Below are positions 29,081 to 37,906 of a stretch of 64,000 bases of DNA, one piece after another. This stretch comes from Peribacillus frigoritolerans (GTDB lineage Bacteria; Bacillota; Bacilli; Bacillales; Bacillaceae). A program made the position numbers and the translations under genes. Each line of letters begins with the position of its first letter. Position 1 is the first letter of the stretch. The notes below the pieces were generated by a model. That model did no database searches and was not told the origin of the DNA. It was given only the letters and a program-made list of their open reading frames with translations. The stretch covers positions 62,001 through 126,000 of the forward strand of contig NZ_SMZY01000002.1 of NCBI RefSeq assembly GCF_004358755.1, in the 5' to 3' direction.

Positions 29081-30709
29081 TTAAATTTTGACAATTTTAT
29101 GATGATTGTTAAAAGAATAGCGAAGCTGCACGATTTCGTCTAAAAAATTTGGACCGTATTTATTCAAATAGTAGTAAATATTCCACGTTCTCTCCTGAAA
29201 ACCGTCATTCGGCTTGAGAGATTTCCCGATTCTTGTGAATTTTTCCATTTCAACCTGATGTTTTTGTTGAATCTTCTTGTCGATATGAGAATGGAGTAAA
29301 TCGAGCTGAGCTTGAATAAAATACGCGTTTTTCATTAAAAATGGTTCTAAGCTTTTGTCAATTGTCAAAGCTGACTTACGAAGTTCATTGTGAATCTGTT
29401 CAAATTGCTTTTTCGTGTCTTCAATTTTAGGTGTCATTCGAGACGGTTCTCTTTTTGATACCCATTCTTCACGCGCTTTATCAACACCTCGAGTAAAAAC
29501 ATCTTCAATCCCAATCTCCACATCCATCATGTCTGTTTCAATCGAGCGTTCCAAAATGGTGATGTTCAGTCTTGGAACGACAGGCGGCATTTTTACATCC
29601 AAAACTTGAAAGACTTTCTTCAATTCCGCCCAATAAGTAAGCTCCCCTGGTCCTGCAATAAACGCCAGGGTCGGCAGGATGCATTCCTGCATTAACGGTC
29701 TTGTGACAACATTATTGCTCAGTCTTTCGGGACTTTGTTCAGCAAGGTGCCTTAGTTCTTCTTCATTAAACGTTAATTTATCATCCACTGAATATATTTT
29801 ATCTTTTGAACGGTGGAGCAAAGAGCGTTCATGATTTTCATGATGATAAAACAGATTGGCACTGGTCTTTTCTGTTACAATGATCGGCTGATAGCCCGCT
29901 GAATTCATAAATTCCTGCTGTACCGCAAGCGCTTCAGAGATTTCTTCATTTTTTCTGATGAACTGCTGGAAGTATGGTGATTCCATCTTTCTTAGGTCAG
30001 GATCGGCTGAGTTCATAATAACAAGTCCGTATTCAGAAAACATTTCATATGTAAGTTTTTCGAAAAATTGAGTATACGTTTTTGAAGTACTTAATGTATG
30101 TTTGAGACTTGCCAACAGCGTGTTTGAATAATCTGTTTCACCAAAGGTTTCAAAAACGGAGCAGATCCAATTCCAGCATTCCTTCTTGTCCAGCTCTTTA
30201 TGGAAAACAGGAATTTTTTCGGATTGCATGTGCTTGATCGCTTTCTTTTTTATCACTTGATTTTGCGATACATATAAATGATTGATTTCCGCAAAATCAT
30301 GGTCCTCGCCTGCAACCCAGAAAATTGGGATGACGGGAACAGACAGCTCTGCTTCCTGCTGCTTTGAAAGGACGAGAATGGAGATAATCTTATGTATTGT
30401 ATAAAGCGGCCCCGTAAGTAAACCTGCCTGCTGCCCCCCGACTACTACAAGACTGTCAGGCTGTTTAAGACGTTCAATGTTTGCGGTCACTGCATGATTT
30501 TCAGGAAAGTGTTTCCGGTGATAGGATAAAAGGTAATCCGATAATTCTTCCCGTGCAAACGTTCTATTTTTTAAATCGTTCATTCTCTTCTCATACACAT
30601 CATTATTTGTAATTTGATAATCAAAGTAATCCACCGTATTTAACCTTGCATGAACCAAATCTTCCACAAGGCGGTTCGTGTGGCGAAGGGAGAGTTCAGT
30701 AATCTCCAT
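29081..30709 (-). CDS. bshC: Bacillithiol synthesis cysteine-adding enzyme BshC
   Basis: BshC joins cysteine to glucosaminyl-malate in the last step of bacillithiol synthesis, the low-molecular-weight thiol of Bacilli. The 542-aa product has the family VVVGGQQAGLLTGPLYTIHKI nucleotide-like loop near residue 90, then PVFWVAGEDHDFAEINH-type and FIAGPGELTYWAEL segments, and a coiled-coil C-terminal region. Length is normal. Its place next to mraZ is conserved in Bacillus. It reads in the same direction as mraZ but ends in its own terminator. Confidence 0.95.
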   Translation of the reverse strand: MEITELSLRHTNRLVEDLVHARLNTVDYFDYQITNNDVYEKRMNDLKNRTFAREELSDYLLSYHRKHFPENHAVTANIERLKQPDSLVVVGGQQAGLLTGPLYTIHKIISILVLSKQQEAELSVPVIPIFWVAGEDHDFAEINHLYVSQNQVIKKKAIKHMQSEKIPVFHKELDKKECWNWICSVFETFGETDYSNTLLASLKHTLSTSKTYTQFFEKLTYEMFSEYGLVIMNSADPDLRKMESPYFQQFIRKNEEISEALAVQQEFMNSAGYQPIIVTEKTSANLFYHHENHERSLLHRSKDKIYSVDDKLTFNEEELRHLAEQSPERLSNNVVTRPLMQECILPTLAFIAGPGELTYWAELKKVFQVLDVKMPPVVPRLNITILERSIETDMMDVEIGIEDVFTRGVDKAREEWVSKREPSRMTPKIEDTKKQFEQIHNELRKSALTIDKSLEPFLMKNAYFIQAQLDLLHSHIDKKIQQKHQVEMEKFTRIGKSLKPNDGFQERTWNIYYYLNKYGPNFLDEIVQLRYSFNNHHKIVKI

Positions 30710-30797
30710 TTGTGTAACTTCCTTTCCGGGTTATGTAAGCTTCCGAGAAGAGTATAGCATTTATTGCTTCGAAAATAAAAAAAGTTTGCCTGAGATC

Positions 30798-31190
30798 TTA
30801 CAGATAATCAAGGATTCCGGAAATGATTCCATATACAGTAAGAAACGTTGAGAGCGGCAGCAAAAGCAAAAAGGAGAAACGCCAGCATTTTTTAAATGCA
30901 ATGGATAATGAAATGGACGATTGCGATCTGATTAGGATAAGCAGACCAGTAAACAAGATGAGGAGGCAGACGAAAAATAAGCCGCCGTAAAAAGCAGTTT
31001 GTGATAATGTAAGCAATTTGAAATAAATCGAGAATATAAATAAAACCACGCCAATGTCCGCAGCAAGCAGCAAGGCTCTTTTTTTGCTGTTTGTCATAAC
31101 AATTAAAAGAAGAAACAGAAGGAAAAAACTAAGCAGCGGAAGTGTAACTGCAAATGCAAAAATACTGATAAAAGAATCGATGATAATCAT
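30798..31190 (-). CDS. DUF3397 small membrane protein
   Basis: A 130-aa, very hydrophobic protein with four predicted transmembrane helices: about residues 8-32, 38-60, 66-88 and 104-128. It fits the DUF3397 family, a Bacillaceae-specific group of unknown function found beside bshC and panE. Its ATG overlaps the panE stop by 4 bases (ATGA), so it is translationally coupled to panE. No catalytic motif is visible, and no function is proposed. Confidence 0.85.
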   Translation of the reverse strand: MIIIDSFISIFAFAVTLPLLSFFLLFLLLIVMTNSKKRALLLAADIGVVLFIFSIYFKLLTLSQTAFYGGLFFVCLLILFTGLLILIRSQSSISLSIAFKKCWRFSFLLLLPLSTFLTVYGIISGILDYL

Positions 31191-32068
31191 CCTTCCATTC
31201 CCCTAATGGCCTGATATAAGAAATGCAAGACAGGAACTTCAAGCTTTTCAGCTTCTGCCTGATTGATTAAAAAGCCAATGATTCCATCTATCTCTGTCAT
31301 TCTGCCTTCTTCAATATCTTTCAGCATAGATGACCGATTTTGAGCCGTGCTTCTGCATATGTCCATGACATGCTCCCATTCTTCTTGTCCTTTCTGAAAA
31401 GCCAAAACTTTCATTGCCTCACGAAATACAGCCTCTGTCATTTTATTATACATGGGGTTTGAAGCAAGCTCGCCATTTGGCACCCGCAATAAAGCAGTCA
31501 GAGGATTTATGCAGGCATTCACAAGCAGTTTCCGGGACATCATTTCCTTCCAGTCTCTGATATATTCAAATGGAAAATGCTCTATTTGCATCTGCAGGAT
31601 AGGCAGCTCTGTTAGACGATCGTCAGGATATAGCGAGCTTACCTTAATGCATCCCAAACCTGTATGCTTAACACTGTTGTCACTCAGTTTTAATGCGCCA
31701 TGCTCTACTGTGCCCACAAATATGCGATGTCCTTTCAGCGTTTGAAGCAAAGGTATATGGGACATGCCATTCTGCAAAAAAAGCACCGTTTTGGATGGAC
31801 TCTTTTTCAAGGCATCAAGTATAGAATCCAGCTGATATTGTTTGACCGTTATAATTAGAAGAGGTTCTTTATAGGAGGTGTTTTTTTCTGCTCCGAGGTT
31901 AATAGATATGTTCTCAGGACGATCCCCGCGCATGAGGGTTATTCCTGCATCGTTGATAAGATCTGCTTGCTCTTTGCGCCTTGTATACAGCGTCACTTCA
32001 TGGTATTTGCTTAAATACGCGGCACTGAGTAATCCGACTGCTCCTGAACCGATAATCCCTATCTCCAT
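31187..32068 (-). CDS. panE: 2-dehydropantoate 2-reductase
   Basis: Ketopantoate reductase makes pantoate with NADPH for vitamin B5 and coenzyme A synthesis. The 293-aa product starts MEIGIIGSGAVGLLSA, giving the Rossmann GxGxxG loop at residues 6-11. The C-terminal dimer domain contains the catalytic Lys/Asn pair in RKLLVNACINPLTALL. The frame is open 21 codons upstream, but ATG 32068 places the Rossmann strand at the N-terminus and has a GGTGGGAT site. It corresponds to B. subtilis ylbQ and is coupled to the DUF3397 gene. Confidence 0.92.
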   Translation of the reverse strand: MEIGIIGSGAVGLLSAAYLSKYHEVTLYTRRKEQADLINDAGITLMRGDRPENISINLGAEKNTSYKEPLLIITVKQYQLDSILDALKKSPSKTVLFLQNGMSHIPLLQTLKGHRIFVGTVEHGALKLSDNSVKHTGLGCIKVSSLYPDDRLTELPILQMQIEHFPFEYIRDWKEMMSRKLLVNACINPLTALLRVPNGELASNPMYNKMTEAVFREAMKVLAFQKGQEEWEHVMDICRSTAQNRSSMLKDIEEGRMTEIDGIIGFLINQAEAEKLEVPVLHFLYQAIRGMEG

Positions 32069-32150
32069 AAGCGCATCCCACCGTTTTCCCTTAATTCTTT
32101 TATCATACCAAATATAAGAAGTATTTCCCATATATAACTATCAGAAAATA

Positions 32151-32271
32151 AGAAAAGCGGAATCGCCCGTTTAGCGCAGGCATGACAGATAAGGATCCGC
32201 CAGTTAAGGCGCTTTTTGCCAATACTTCCGGATCCGTTCTGGCCGAGGAGTTGGGCGATGGAGCTAGACAT
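32151..32271. repeat. Structured intergenic repeat element (Bacillaceae type)
   Basis: About 120 bases begin GAAAAGCGGAAT and end GATGGAGCTAGACA. They form nested complementary arms: 32162-32168 pairs with 32253-32259 (7 bp), 32193-32199 pairs with 32229-32235 (7 bp), and a small GGC/GCC loop lies between. From memory, dispersed elements with such GAAAAGCG and GGAGCTAGACA ends are common in Bacillaceae genomes, but I cannot check copy number. No coding potential is seen. Confidence 0.6.
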
Positions 32272-32307
32272 TGAAGAGCAAAATTTTATACTTTCCTAAA
32301 CAATAAG

Positions 32308-32334
32308 AAAAGCCAGCTCTGAAAGCTGACTTTT
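32308..32334 (-). terminator. Intrinsic terminator of the acyl-CoA carboxylase operon
   Basis: An 11-bp stem with one G-U pair (32308-32318 with 32324-32334) and a 5-base loop is followed by a T-rich tract on the minus strand, about 10 bases beyond the carboxyltransferase stop. Confidence 0.8.
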
Positions 32335-32343
32335 CATTCTGAA

Positions 32344-33885
32344 TTAAACCGGATAAACCGGGTGCTTCCGTTCACTGAATGAAAGCTGTTTTGTTTCATA
32401 TAAAGAGAAGCGGGAAATAAGTTCCTCTCTAAGGTCATCTGCGGAAACAATGTCATCAACAATCATTTCAGATGCAAGCTTATAAATATCGATATTCTCT
32501 TTATATTCCTGCTGTTTTTGAAGGACAAATTTCATTCTCTCCTTCGGATCTTCAATTTCATTGATTTTGTTTGAATAAATCGCATTAACTGCAGCTTCAG
32601 GACCCATAACAGCAATTTGAGCTGTAGGAAGAGCGATCACGCAATCCGTTTCAAAAGCCGGTCCCGCCATTGCATAAAGGCCTGCACCGTATGCTTTTCT
32701 GACGATAACGGAGATCTTTGGAACCGTAGCAGAGCTCATGGCAGCGATCATCTTAGCGCCATGGCGGATAATTCCCGCTCTTTCTACCTTAGTGCCAATC
32801 ATGAAGCCCGGCACATCCGCAAGGAAAAGCAGTGGAATATGGAAAGCATCCGCAAGCTGCATAAACTTCGCTGCTTTGTCTGCTGAATCTACGAATAAAA
32901 CACCGCCTTTTACTCGGGGCTGATTCGCAATGACCGCAACAACTTTACCGTCCATCCGGGCAAATCCTGTAATGATTTCCGGTGCGAATAAGCGTTTAAT
33001 TTCAAAAAAGCTTCCCTCGTCTATAAGAGAGTCGATGCACTCATACATATCAAATGGAGCATTCTGATTTTCCGGAACAATTTCAGACAGCCTTCTGCCC
33101 TGCTTTGGAGCAACTGCTTCAACCGGCATTGAAGCATGCTGATAATTTTGCGGAAAGTAAGTTAAGTATCTTCTAGCCTCTAATATGGCGTCTTCTTCTG
33201 TTTTTGCAAGAACATCTCCGCATCCGCTTACAGAGCAGTGCATTCTCGCTCCGCCCATTTCTTCAAGACTGACTTTTTCGCCGATTACTTTTTCTGCCAT
33301 TCGCGGCGAACCCAAATACATGGAGGCATTTCCTTCGACCATGATGACAATGTCACAAAATGCCGGGATGTATGCTCCTCCAGCTGCTGAAGGACCAAAT
33401 AGAAGGCAGATTTGGGGAATCATCCCTGACAATTTAACCTGGTTATAAAAGATCTTCCCTGCACCGCGGCGATTTGGGAACATATCAATCTGATCCGTAA
33501 TTCTCGCTCCGGCTGAATCCACCAGATAGAGCAAGGGAACTTTTAATTTTTCAGCTGTTTCCTGAATACGGATGATTTTTTCAACCGTTCTCGCCCCCCA
33601 AGAGCCAGCTTTGATGGTAGAATCATTTGCCATTACGCAAACGGTTTGATTATTGATTTTCCCGATGGCCGTAACCACGCCGTCTGATGGCAGGTCGCCG
33701 GCCTGGTTATTCGCAAATTTCCCATCCTCTGTGTATTTTCCATTATCAAACAGACGGTTAAGTCTCTCTCTTACAAACAATTTACCCTGTTGCTGCAGCT
33801 TTTCATGATATTTAGGGTGTCCGCCGGCCTCAATTTCAGCTGTCTTTTCTTTAAGGATTTTGACCAATTCATCCGTTTTCAACAT
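32344..33885 (-). CDS. Acyl-CoA carboxylase carboxyltransferase subunit (YngE-like)
   Basis: The biotin-dependent carboxyltransferase (beta subunit) of a propionyl-CoA or methylcrotonyl-CoA type carboxylase. The 513-aa product has two crotonase-fold halves. The N-terminal half holds VDSAGARI and GPSAAGGAYIPAFCD; the C-terminal half holds FLADVPGFMIGTKVERAGIIRHGAKMI and YGAGLYAMAG, which form the acyl-CoA and biotin oxyanion holes. ATG 33885 follows AAAGGAGG. It is the last gene of a three-gene operon with a biotin carrier (16-base gap) and biotin carboxylase. The substrate cannot be fixed from sequence; resemblance to B. subtilis YngE suggests branched-chain amino acid (leucine) catabolism. 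Confidence 0.9.
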   Translation of the reverse strand: MLKTDELVKILKEKTAEIEAGGHPKYHEKLQQQGKLFVRERLNRLFDNGKYTEDGKFANNQAGDLPSDGVVTAIGKINNQTVCVMANDSTIKAGSWGARTVEKIIRIQETAEKLKVPLLYLVDSAGARITDQIDMFPNRRGAGKIFYNQVKLSGMIPQICLLFGPSAAGGAYIPAFCDIVIMVEGNASMYLGSPRMAEKVIGEKVSLEEMGGARMHCSVSGCGDVLAKTEEDAILEARRYLTYFPQNYQHASMPVEAVAPKQGRRLSEIVPENQNAPFDMYECIDSLIDEGSFFEIKRLFAPEIITGFARMDGKVVAVIANQPRVKGGVLFVDSADKAAKFMQLADAFHIPLLFLADVPGFMIGTKVERAGIIRHGAKMIAAMSSATVPKISVIVRKAYGAGLYAMAGPAFETDCVIALPTAQIAVMGPEAAVNAIYSNKINEIEDPKERMKFVLQKQQEYKENIDIYKLASEMIVDDIVSADDLREELISRFSLYETKQLSFSERKHPVYPV

Positions 33886-33901
33886 TGGAAATACCTCCTT
33901 T

Positions 33902-34117
33902 TTACGCTTTTAAAATAAGTAATACATCGCCCTCGTTAACAAAATCGCCCGTTTCGGCTTTTACTTCCTCCACAACACCATTTTCCGGGCTGTCTAAAGG
34001 TATTTCCATTTTCATTGATTCAAGCATGATCACATCTTGTCCTGCCGTTACTTCGTCCCCTGCTGCCACTAATACATTCAATACCGTTCCTGCCATACTT
34101 GCTTTAATTTCGATCAT
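33902..34117 (-). CDS. Biotin carboxyl carrier protein (biotin/lipoyl domain)
   Basis: A 71-aa single biotinyl domain that shuttles carboxyl groups between the two flanking enzymes. The biotinylation site is Lys36 in MLESMKMEIP, with the matching TAGQDV and VNEGDVLLIL hairpins of the barrel. It is far shorter than AccB of acetyl-CoA carboxylase, as in the small YngHB-type carrier. ATG 34117 has GGAGG 8 bases upstream; the ATG five codons earlier has no site at proper spacing. It lies between the biotin carboxylase and carboxyltransferase genes. Confidence 0.92.
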   Translation of the reverse strand: MIEIKASMAGTVLNVLVAAGDEVTAGQDVIMLESMKMEIPLDSPENGVVEEVKAETGDFVNEGDVLLILKA

Positions 34118-34174
34118 GTTAAAATCCTCCATTCTTGATGTGGTGAAACAAATACTTTCTTTTCAGGCTCTTGC

Positions 34175-35512
34175 TTATGCGAAAACAGCTGTCTGTAAAA
34201 AGGCTGTGCTGTATCTTCCGCGGTTAAATTGTTCATTCGATAAAATATTAATAAATAAAGGAAGGTTGGTTTTAATTCCCTCGATTTTCATTTCATTTAA
34301 GAATGTCTTTGCTTTTTCAATGGTTTCTTCACGGCTATTGCCGTTTACAATAATTTTTGCCACTAGCGGGTCATAAAAAGGCGTAACTGTATTTCCTTCT
34401 TTATAGGCAAGATCCACAACGACACCGTTCATCTCATTAAATGTAAACGCTTTTATTAATCCGGGTGACGGAATGAATTTCACAGGATCTTCGGCGTAAA
34501 GCCTGAATTGAATGGAATGGCCGTTTTTCGTAATTTCCTCTTGTGTAAAAGGAAGCGCGTTCCCTGCCGCAGTCTGAATTTGAAGCTCTACAAGATCAAG
34601 ACCGGTCACACCTTCTGTCACCCTGTGCTCGACTTGCAGTCTAGTATTCATTTCAAGGAAATAAAAGTTTTCTTTATCATCCACAATAAACTCGATCGTT
34701 CCTGCGTTTATGTATCCTACATGCTTTGCTGCAGTGACAGCAGCTTCGCACATTTTGGCCCGTGTCTCATCAGACAGGTGCGGGGATGGAGATTCTTCGA
34801 CCACTTTTTGGTTTCTGCGCTGAACAGAACAGTCACGCTCAAACATGTGCACGACATTTCCGAGATGATCTCCAAATAATTGAATTTCAATGTGCCTTGC
34901 CTCTGCAATGAATTTTTCTATAAAGACTTCATCATTTCCGAAGTATGCTTTTGCCCTTGTTTTCGTTGAGGCAAAACATTTTATAAGGGCTGCTTCATCG
35001 TCACACCGCTGCATGCCGATCCCGCCGCCTCCGCCGCTTGCTTTAAGCATAACCGGATAGCCGATTTCCGCTGCAAAGGAACAGGCGTCCTCAACTGTAG
35101 AAATACCTGTAACACTTCCAGGCACGACAGGCACGAGAGCTTCCTTCATGGTTTTTCGCGCTGCAACTTTATCTCCCATTAGAGCCATTGTTTCTGAATG
35201 AGGACCAATAAACTTTATGCCCTTTTCTTCTGCTGCCTGAGCAAACTCCGTATTTTCAGATAAGAAACCATAACCCGGATGAATTCCATCCACTTGTTCC
35301 CTGACGGCAATATTTAAAATTTCATCCTTTAATAAATAGGACTTCGCTACAGGAGCTTCTCCTATTCTAAAGGAATAGTCTGCTTCTTTAACAAATGGCA
35401 GCTCAGCATCGGCATCAGAAAAAATGACGACTGTTTCAATCCCCATTTTTTTGCATGTTTGGATAATCCGAAGCGCAATTTCTCCCCGGTTTGCAATTAA
35501 AATCTTCTTCAA
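34175..35512 (-). CDS. Biotin carboxylase subunit of acyl-CoA carboxylase
   Basis: Biotin carboxylase uses ATP and bicarbonate to carboxylate the carrier's biotin. The 445-aa product has the N-terminal KILIANRGEIALRII domain, the ATP-grasp glycine loop KASGGGGGIGMQ near residue 160, ERDCSVQRRNQKVVEE, and the catalytic MNTRLQVEHRVTE segment. Start is TTG 35512, with GGAGGGG upstream. It is paralogous to, and distinct from, the AccC of fatty acid synthesis expected elsewhere. It leads the operon, so the promoter should lie in 35513-35730. Confidence 0.9.
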   Translation of the reverse strand: MKKILIANRGEIALRIIQTCKKMGIETVVIFSDADAELPFVKEADYSFRIGEAPVAKSYLLKDEILNIAVREQVDGIHPGYGFLSENTEFAQAAEEKGIKFIGPHSETMALMGDKVAARKTMKEALVPVVPGSVTGISTVEDACSFAAEIGYPVMLKASGGGGGIGMQRCDDEAALIKCFASTKTRAKAYFGNDEVFIEKFIAEARHIEIQLFGDHLGNVVHMFERDCSVQRRNQKVVEESPSPHLSDETRAKMCEAAVTAAKHVGYINAGTIEFIVDDKENFYFLEMNTRLQVEHRVTEGVTGLDLVELQIQTAAGNALPFTQEEITKNGHSIQFRLYAEDPVKFIPSPGLIKAFTFNEMNGVVVDLAYKEGNTVTPFYDPLVAKIIVNGNSREETIEKAKTFLNEMKIEGIKTNLPLFINILSNEQFNRGRYSTAFLQTAVFA

Positions 35513-35629
35513 TTTCTCCCCTCCCTAGGTGTAAAAGAATATCCCCACAGAGTACATTTCTTCATAAACTTCAAATTTCCTGCTATAAAATGAAAACGCT
35601 CACTAAACTCTTTTCTAATCTTCTCTGCG

Positions 35630-35638
35630 TGGTATAAT
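35630..35638 (+). promoter_or_regulatory. Extended -10 promoter of ylbP
   Basis: TGGTATAAT (35630-35638) is a perfect extended -10. The -35 position is not recognisable. It lies 93 bases before the ylbP start. Confidence 0.55.
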
Positions 35639-35730
35639 AAATGTAAGTTTTAAAATGTTGGTAAGATTTTGTATTCTTATCTTAAACCTGCATGATTAAC
35701 AACGATCAGAGGCTGCAAGGGGGAGAAACA

Positions 35731-36210
35731 ATGTTTAAGGTAGAAAAGTTGCTTATTAATTATAAAACGTTAGAGGAATTTAAAAAATTTAAAGAATACG
35801 GGCTGCAGGAGCTGTCCATGCTGGATGATCTTCAGGATAACATCATCGAAAATGACAGCAATTCTCCATTCTACGGCATTTACTTTGGCGAAAAACTGGT
35901 TGCCCGCATGAGCCTTTACCGTGTTGATAAAAAATTCGATGAATATTTTGACCCAAAACAGGATTATTTGGAGCTGTGGAAGCTTGAAGTGCTTCCTGAT
36001 TATAAGCGCAAAGGCTATGGCACGGCACTTGTTGAATATGCAAAGTCTTACGGTGTTCCGATCAAAACCAATCCAAGAATAAAGTCGGGTGAATTCTGGT
36101 CAAAAATGGGATTTGAATCAGTGACATATGACATGGACCGCGATAAAGGAGAAAATCCTCTTGTCTGGTATCCTGAAGGCGTTTCCGAACAAAAAGGAGA
36201 ATCCGCTTAA
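35731..36210 (+). CDS. ylbP: GNAT-family N-acetyltransferase YlbP
   Basis: A 159-aa acetyltransferase-fold protein. The core acetyl-CoA loop is visible in LEVLPDYKRKGYGTALVEYAKSYG (RKGYGT, around residue 104), followed by KSGEFWSKMGFESV, typical of GNAT motif B. The substrate is unknown. ATG 35731 is preceded by AAGGGGGAG; the 13-codon longer frame lacks a site. It is a single gene between divergent carboxylase and convergent rsfA, ended by a shared terminator. Confidence 0.9.
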   Translation: MFKVEKLLINYKTLEEFKKFKEYGLQELSMLDDLQDNIIENDSNSPFYGIYFGEKLVARMSLYRVDKKFDEYFDPKQDYLELWKLEVLPDYKRKGYGTALVEYAKSYGVPIKTNPRIKSGEFWSKMGFESVTYDMDRDKGENPLVWYPEGVSEQKGESA

Positions 36211-36215
36211 TAAAT

Positions 36216-36247
36216 AAAAGAATGACCGCCGGTGCGGTCATTCTTTT
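36216..36247. terminator. Bidirectional terminator between ylbP and rsfA
   Basis: A perfect 14-bp stem (36216-36229 with 36234-36247) with a 4-base loop. T-rich on the plus side and, read on the minus side, followed by TTTATTTA. It overlaps the rsfA stop codon and serves both convergent genes. Confidence 0.92.
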
Positions 36248-36860
36248 ATTTTTCAGCTCTTTCGAGATTTCCATTGCGGTCCACCTGAAACTTCACTTTG
36301 CGGCTGCGTTCATCATCTCTCAAAACAGCCATATTTCTCGCGCGTTCCATCATTTCAATCAGCATCATATAATCTTCCTCTACAATCTTAAGATTGCTGT
36401 GGATGGTCTCTTTTTCAGCCTGCAGTTTTTCAATTTGCTGCTCAAGATGGGTTACTTTTTTAATGAGTTTTTCATTTTCGCTTTTTAAGTCTGCCGCGCT
36501 TCCTGAATTTTCATAGGTTTGCAAAAACGATATCACTTCATGAAAAGTCAGCGGTCCTCCTGCTTCAGGCTGCTGCGATTCAGTTTCGTAAGAGGGTTTA
36601 GTCTGCTCAGCTGATTCTTCAGGCTCTTGTTTACGGATTTTCTTGCGCTGCGCTTTTGCCATTTCAATCGCTGATTTGTACTGCTTTCTCACATAAGAAT
36701 TCCAGCGGAAACCGCATGCTGCTGCCGTTCTTGATAACTTTTGCCCAACTTCCTCAAACGCTGCAAGCTGTGTACCGCCTTCACGAATCTGCTTGAGAAC
36801 TATTTCAGCCAGCATCAAATCCTCATCCTGAGTCCAAGCATCCTGACGTGTAGTAGTCAT
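36246..36860 (-). CDS. rsfA: Prespore-specific transcriptional regulator RsfA
   Basis: RsfA is a forespore regulator that fine-tunes SigF-dependent genes. The 204-aa product begins with a Myb/SANT-like helix-turn-helix (DAWTQDEDLMLAEIVL, then AAACGFRWNSYVRKQY), followed by a charged linker and a C-terminal coiled coil (ENEKLIKKVTHLEQQIEKLQ). ATG 36860 has AGGGGG 7 bases upstream; the open frame extends 57 codons further, into the neighbouring gene, and is rejected. It corresponds to B. subtilis ylbO. A SigF promoter is expected, but no match with sensible distance to the start was found. Confidence 0.92.
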   Translation of the reverse strand: MTTTRQDAWTQDEDLMLAEIVLKQIREGGTQLAAFEEVGQKLSRTAAACGFRWNSYVRKQYKSAIEMAKAQRKKIRKQEPEESAEQTKPSYETESQQPEAGGPLTFHEVISFLQTYENSGSAADLKSENEKLIKKVTHLEQQIEKLQAEKETIHSNLKIVEEDYMMLIEMMERARNMAVLRDDERSRKVKFQVDRNGNLERAEK

Positions 36861-36967
36861 ATCTATTCCCCCTAATACGCATTTTTTACATACATATGCG
36901 CCTGCTAGAATAGATAGACTACCGAACGTGACAGAATTCACAGGAATACAAGCTGTTTTTTCCCTGT

Positions 36968-37726
36968 CTACTTTTGAAAGAATTGCCTTACAGCATTCAA
37001 GTGATCTTCGCCTGCCCAAAGCTCTGCACACTGGGCAATTTCATCTTGCATTCTTTTTTTCAGACCGGAGCTGACCCATTTATTGATCTGAACTTTTTTA
37101 TACGCTCTTATCACATCAGGATAAGGAATAAGAGACTTTCTTATGTACTCATAAGCATCTGTTTCAAATGTAGCAGAATGAAAAACACGAGAAGCAAATC
37201 CAAGTTCTTTTGCCTTTTGAGCATTCATTCTCTCTCCGCTCGTGAGCATGTATAAGGCTTTATCATGCTGCATTTTTTCAAACAGCATCGTGCTGCCTCC
37301 CCAGCCTGTAGTAATCGCCTGATTTCCCTGAATAAATCCTAGTGAAGCTTCTTCATTTACTAGTCTGAAATCAGCAGCAGCAGCTATTTCCATCCCTCCC
37401 CCTACAGCCGTTCCATTTATCAGAGCGAATGTAGGCACGGGAAGAGTCATGATTCTGTATAATAGATCACCCATTTTAGAGAGCATATGCATAGCTTCTT
37501 CAACAGTCGTGATATTCCCGAAAACAGAAAGATCGCCGCCTGAACAAAACGCCTTGCTGCCGCTGCCGGTTATGATTGCCGCAAGCAGTCTCTCATTGCC
37601 TTCTGATCCATTCAAAATCGTTTCTAATTCATTCATCACATCATAATCAATTGCATTTCTGCGTTCCGGCCGGTTAATTTTAATCTCTAATAGTCCGTTT
37701 CTCTCGCTTGCTGATACTTTCCCCAC
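36968..37726 (-). CDS. Enoyl-CoA hydratase/isomerase family protein
   Basis: A 252-aa crotonase-superfamily enzyme. The CoA-binding and oxyanion-hole motifs are visible: NRPERRNAIDYDVMNEL, AFCSGGDLSVFG and NGTAVGGGMEIAAAADFRL. The second Glu typical of enoyl-CoA hydratase is not evident (FIQGNQAITTGWGG), so the reaction may be isomerisation or another acyl-CoA conversion. GTG 37726 follows AGGGGG by 6 bases. The gene lies between rpmF and rsfA, a position I recall in other Bacillaceae but not in B. subtilis. It may cooperate with the nearby acyl-CoA carboxylase, which is only a guess. Confidence 0.88.
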   Translation of the reverse strand: MGKVSASERNGLLEIKINRPERRNAIDYDVMNELETILNGSEGNERLLAAIITGSGSKAFCSGGDLSVFGNITTVEEAMHMLSKMGDLLYRIMTLPVPTFALINGTAVGGGMEIAAAADFRLVNEEASLGFIQGNQAITTGWGGSTMLFEKMQHDKALYMLTSGERMNAQKAKELGFASRVFHSATFETDAYEYIRKSLIPYPDVIRAYKKVQINKWVSSGLKKRMQDEIAQCAELWAGEDHLNAVRQFFQK

Positions 37727-37863
37727 TTTAATCCCCCTAATAGAAAAGATGATTACCTTTTATTTTATAGAAAGGACCGGCTAAGCACTAGAGCGTATTT
37801 AAATTGATCTTCATAAAAAGGCTGTTTTCTCACAGATTGTTGTTTTTGATTATAAGCATCAAA

Positions 37864-37896
37864 AAAAGCGCAAGGATCAGAGATCCTTGCGCTTTT
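37864..37896 (-). terminator. Intrinsic terminator of ylbN-rpmF
   Basis: A perfect 15-bp stem (37864-37878 with 37882-37896) with a 3-base loop, followed on the minus strand by extra T. It lies 10 bases past the rpmF stop. Confidence 0.95.
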
Positions 37897-37906
37897 AATG
37901 AAGTTA

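Noticed and set aside
36860-36920. GCATA-type forespore promoter close to rsfA
   Set aside because: A GCATA followed by GCGTATTA-like -10 exists, but transcription would start inside or after the ribosome binding site, giving a leaderless message.
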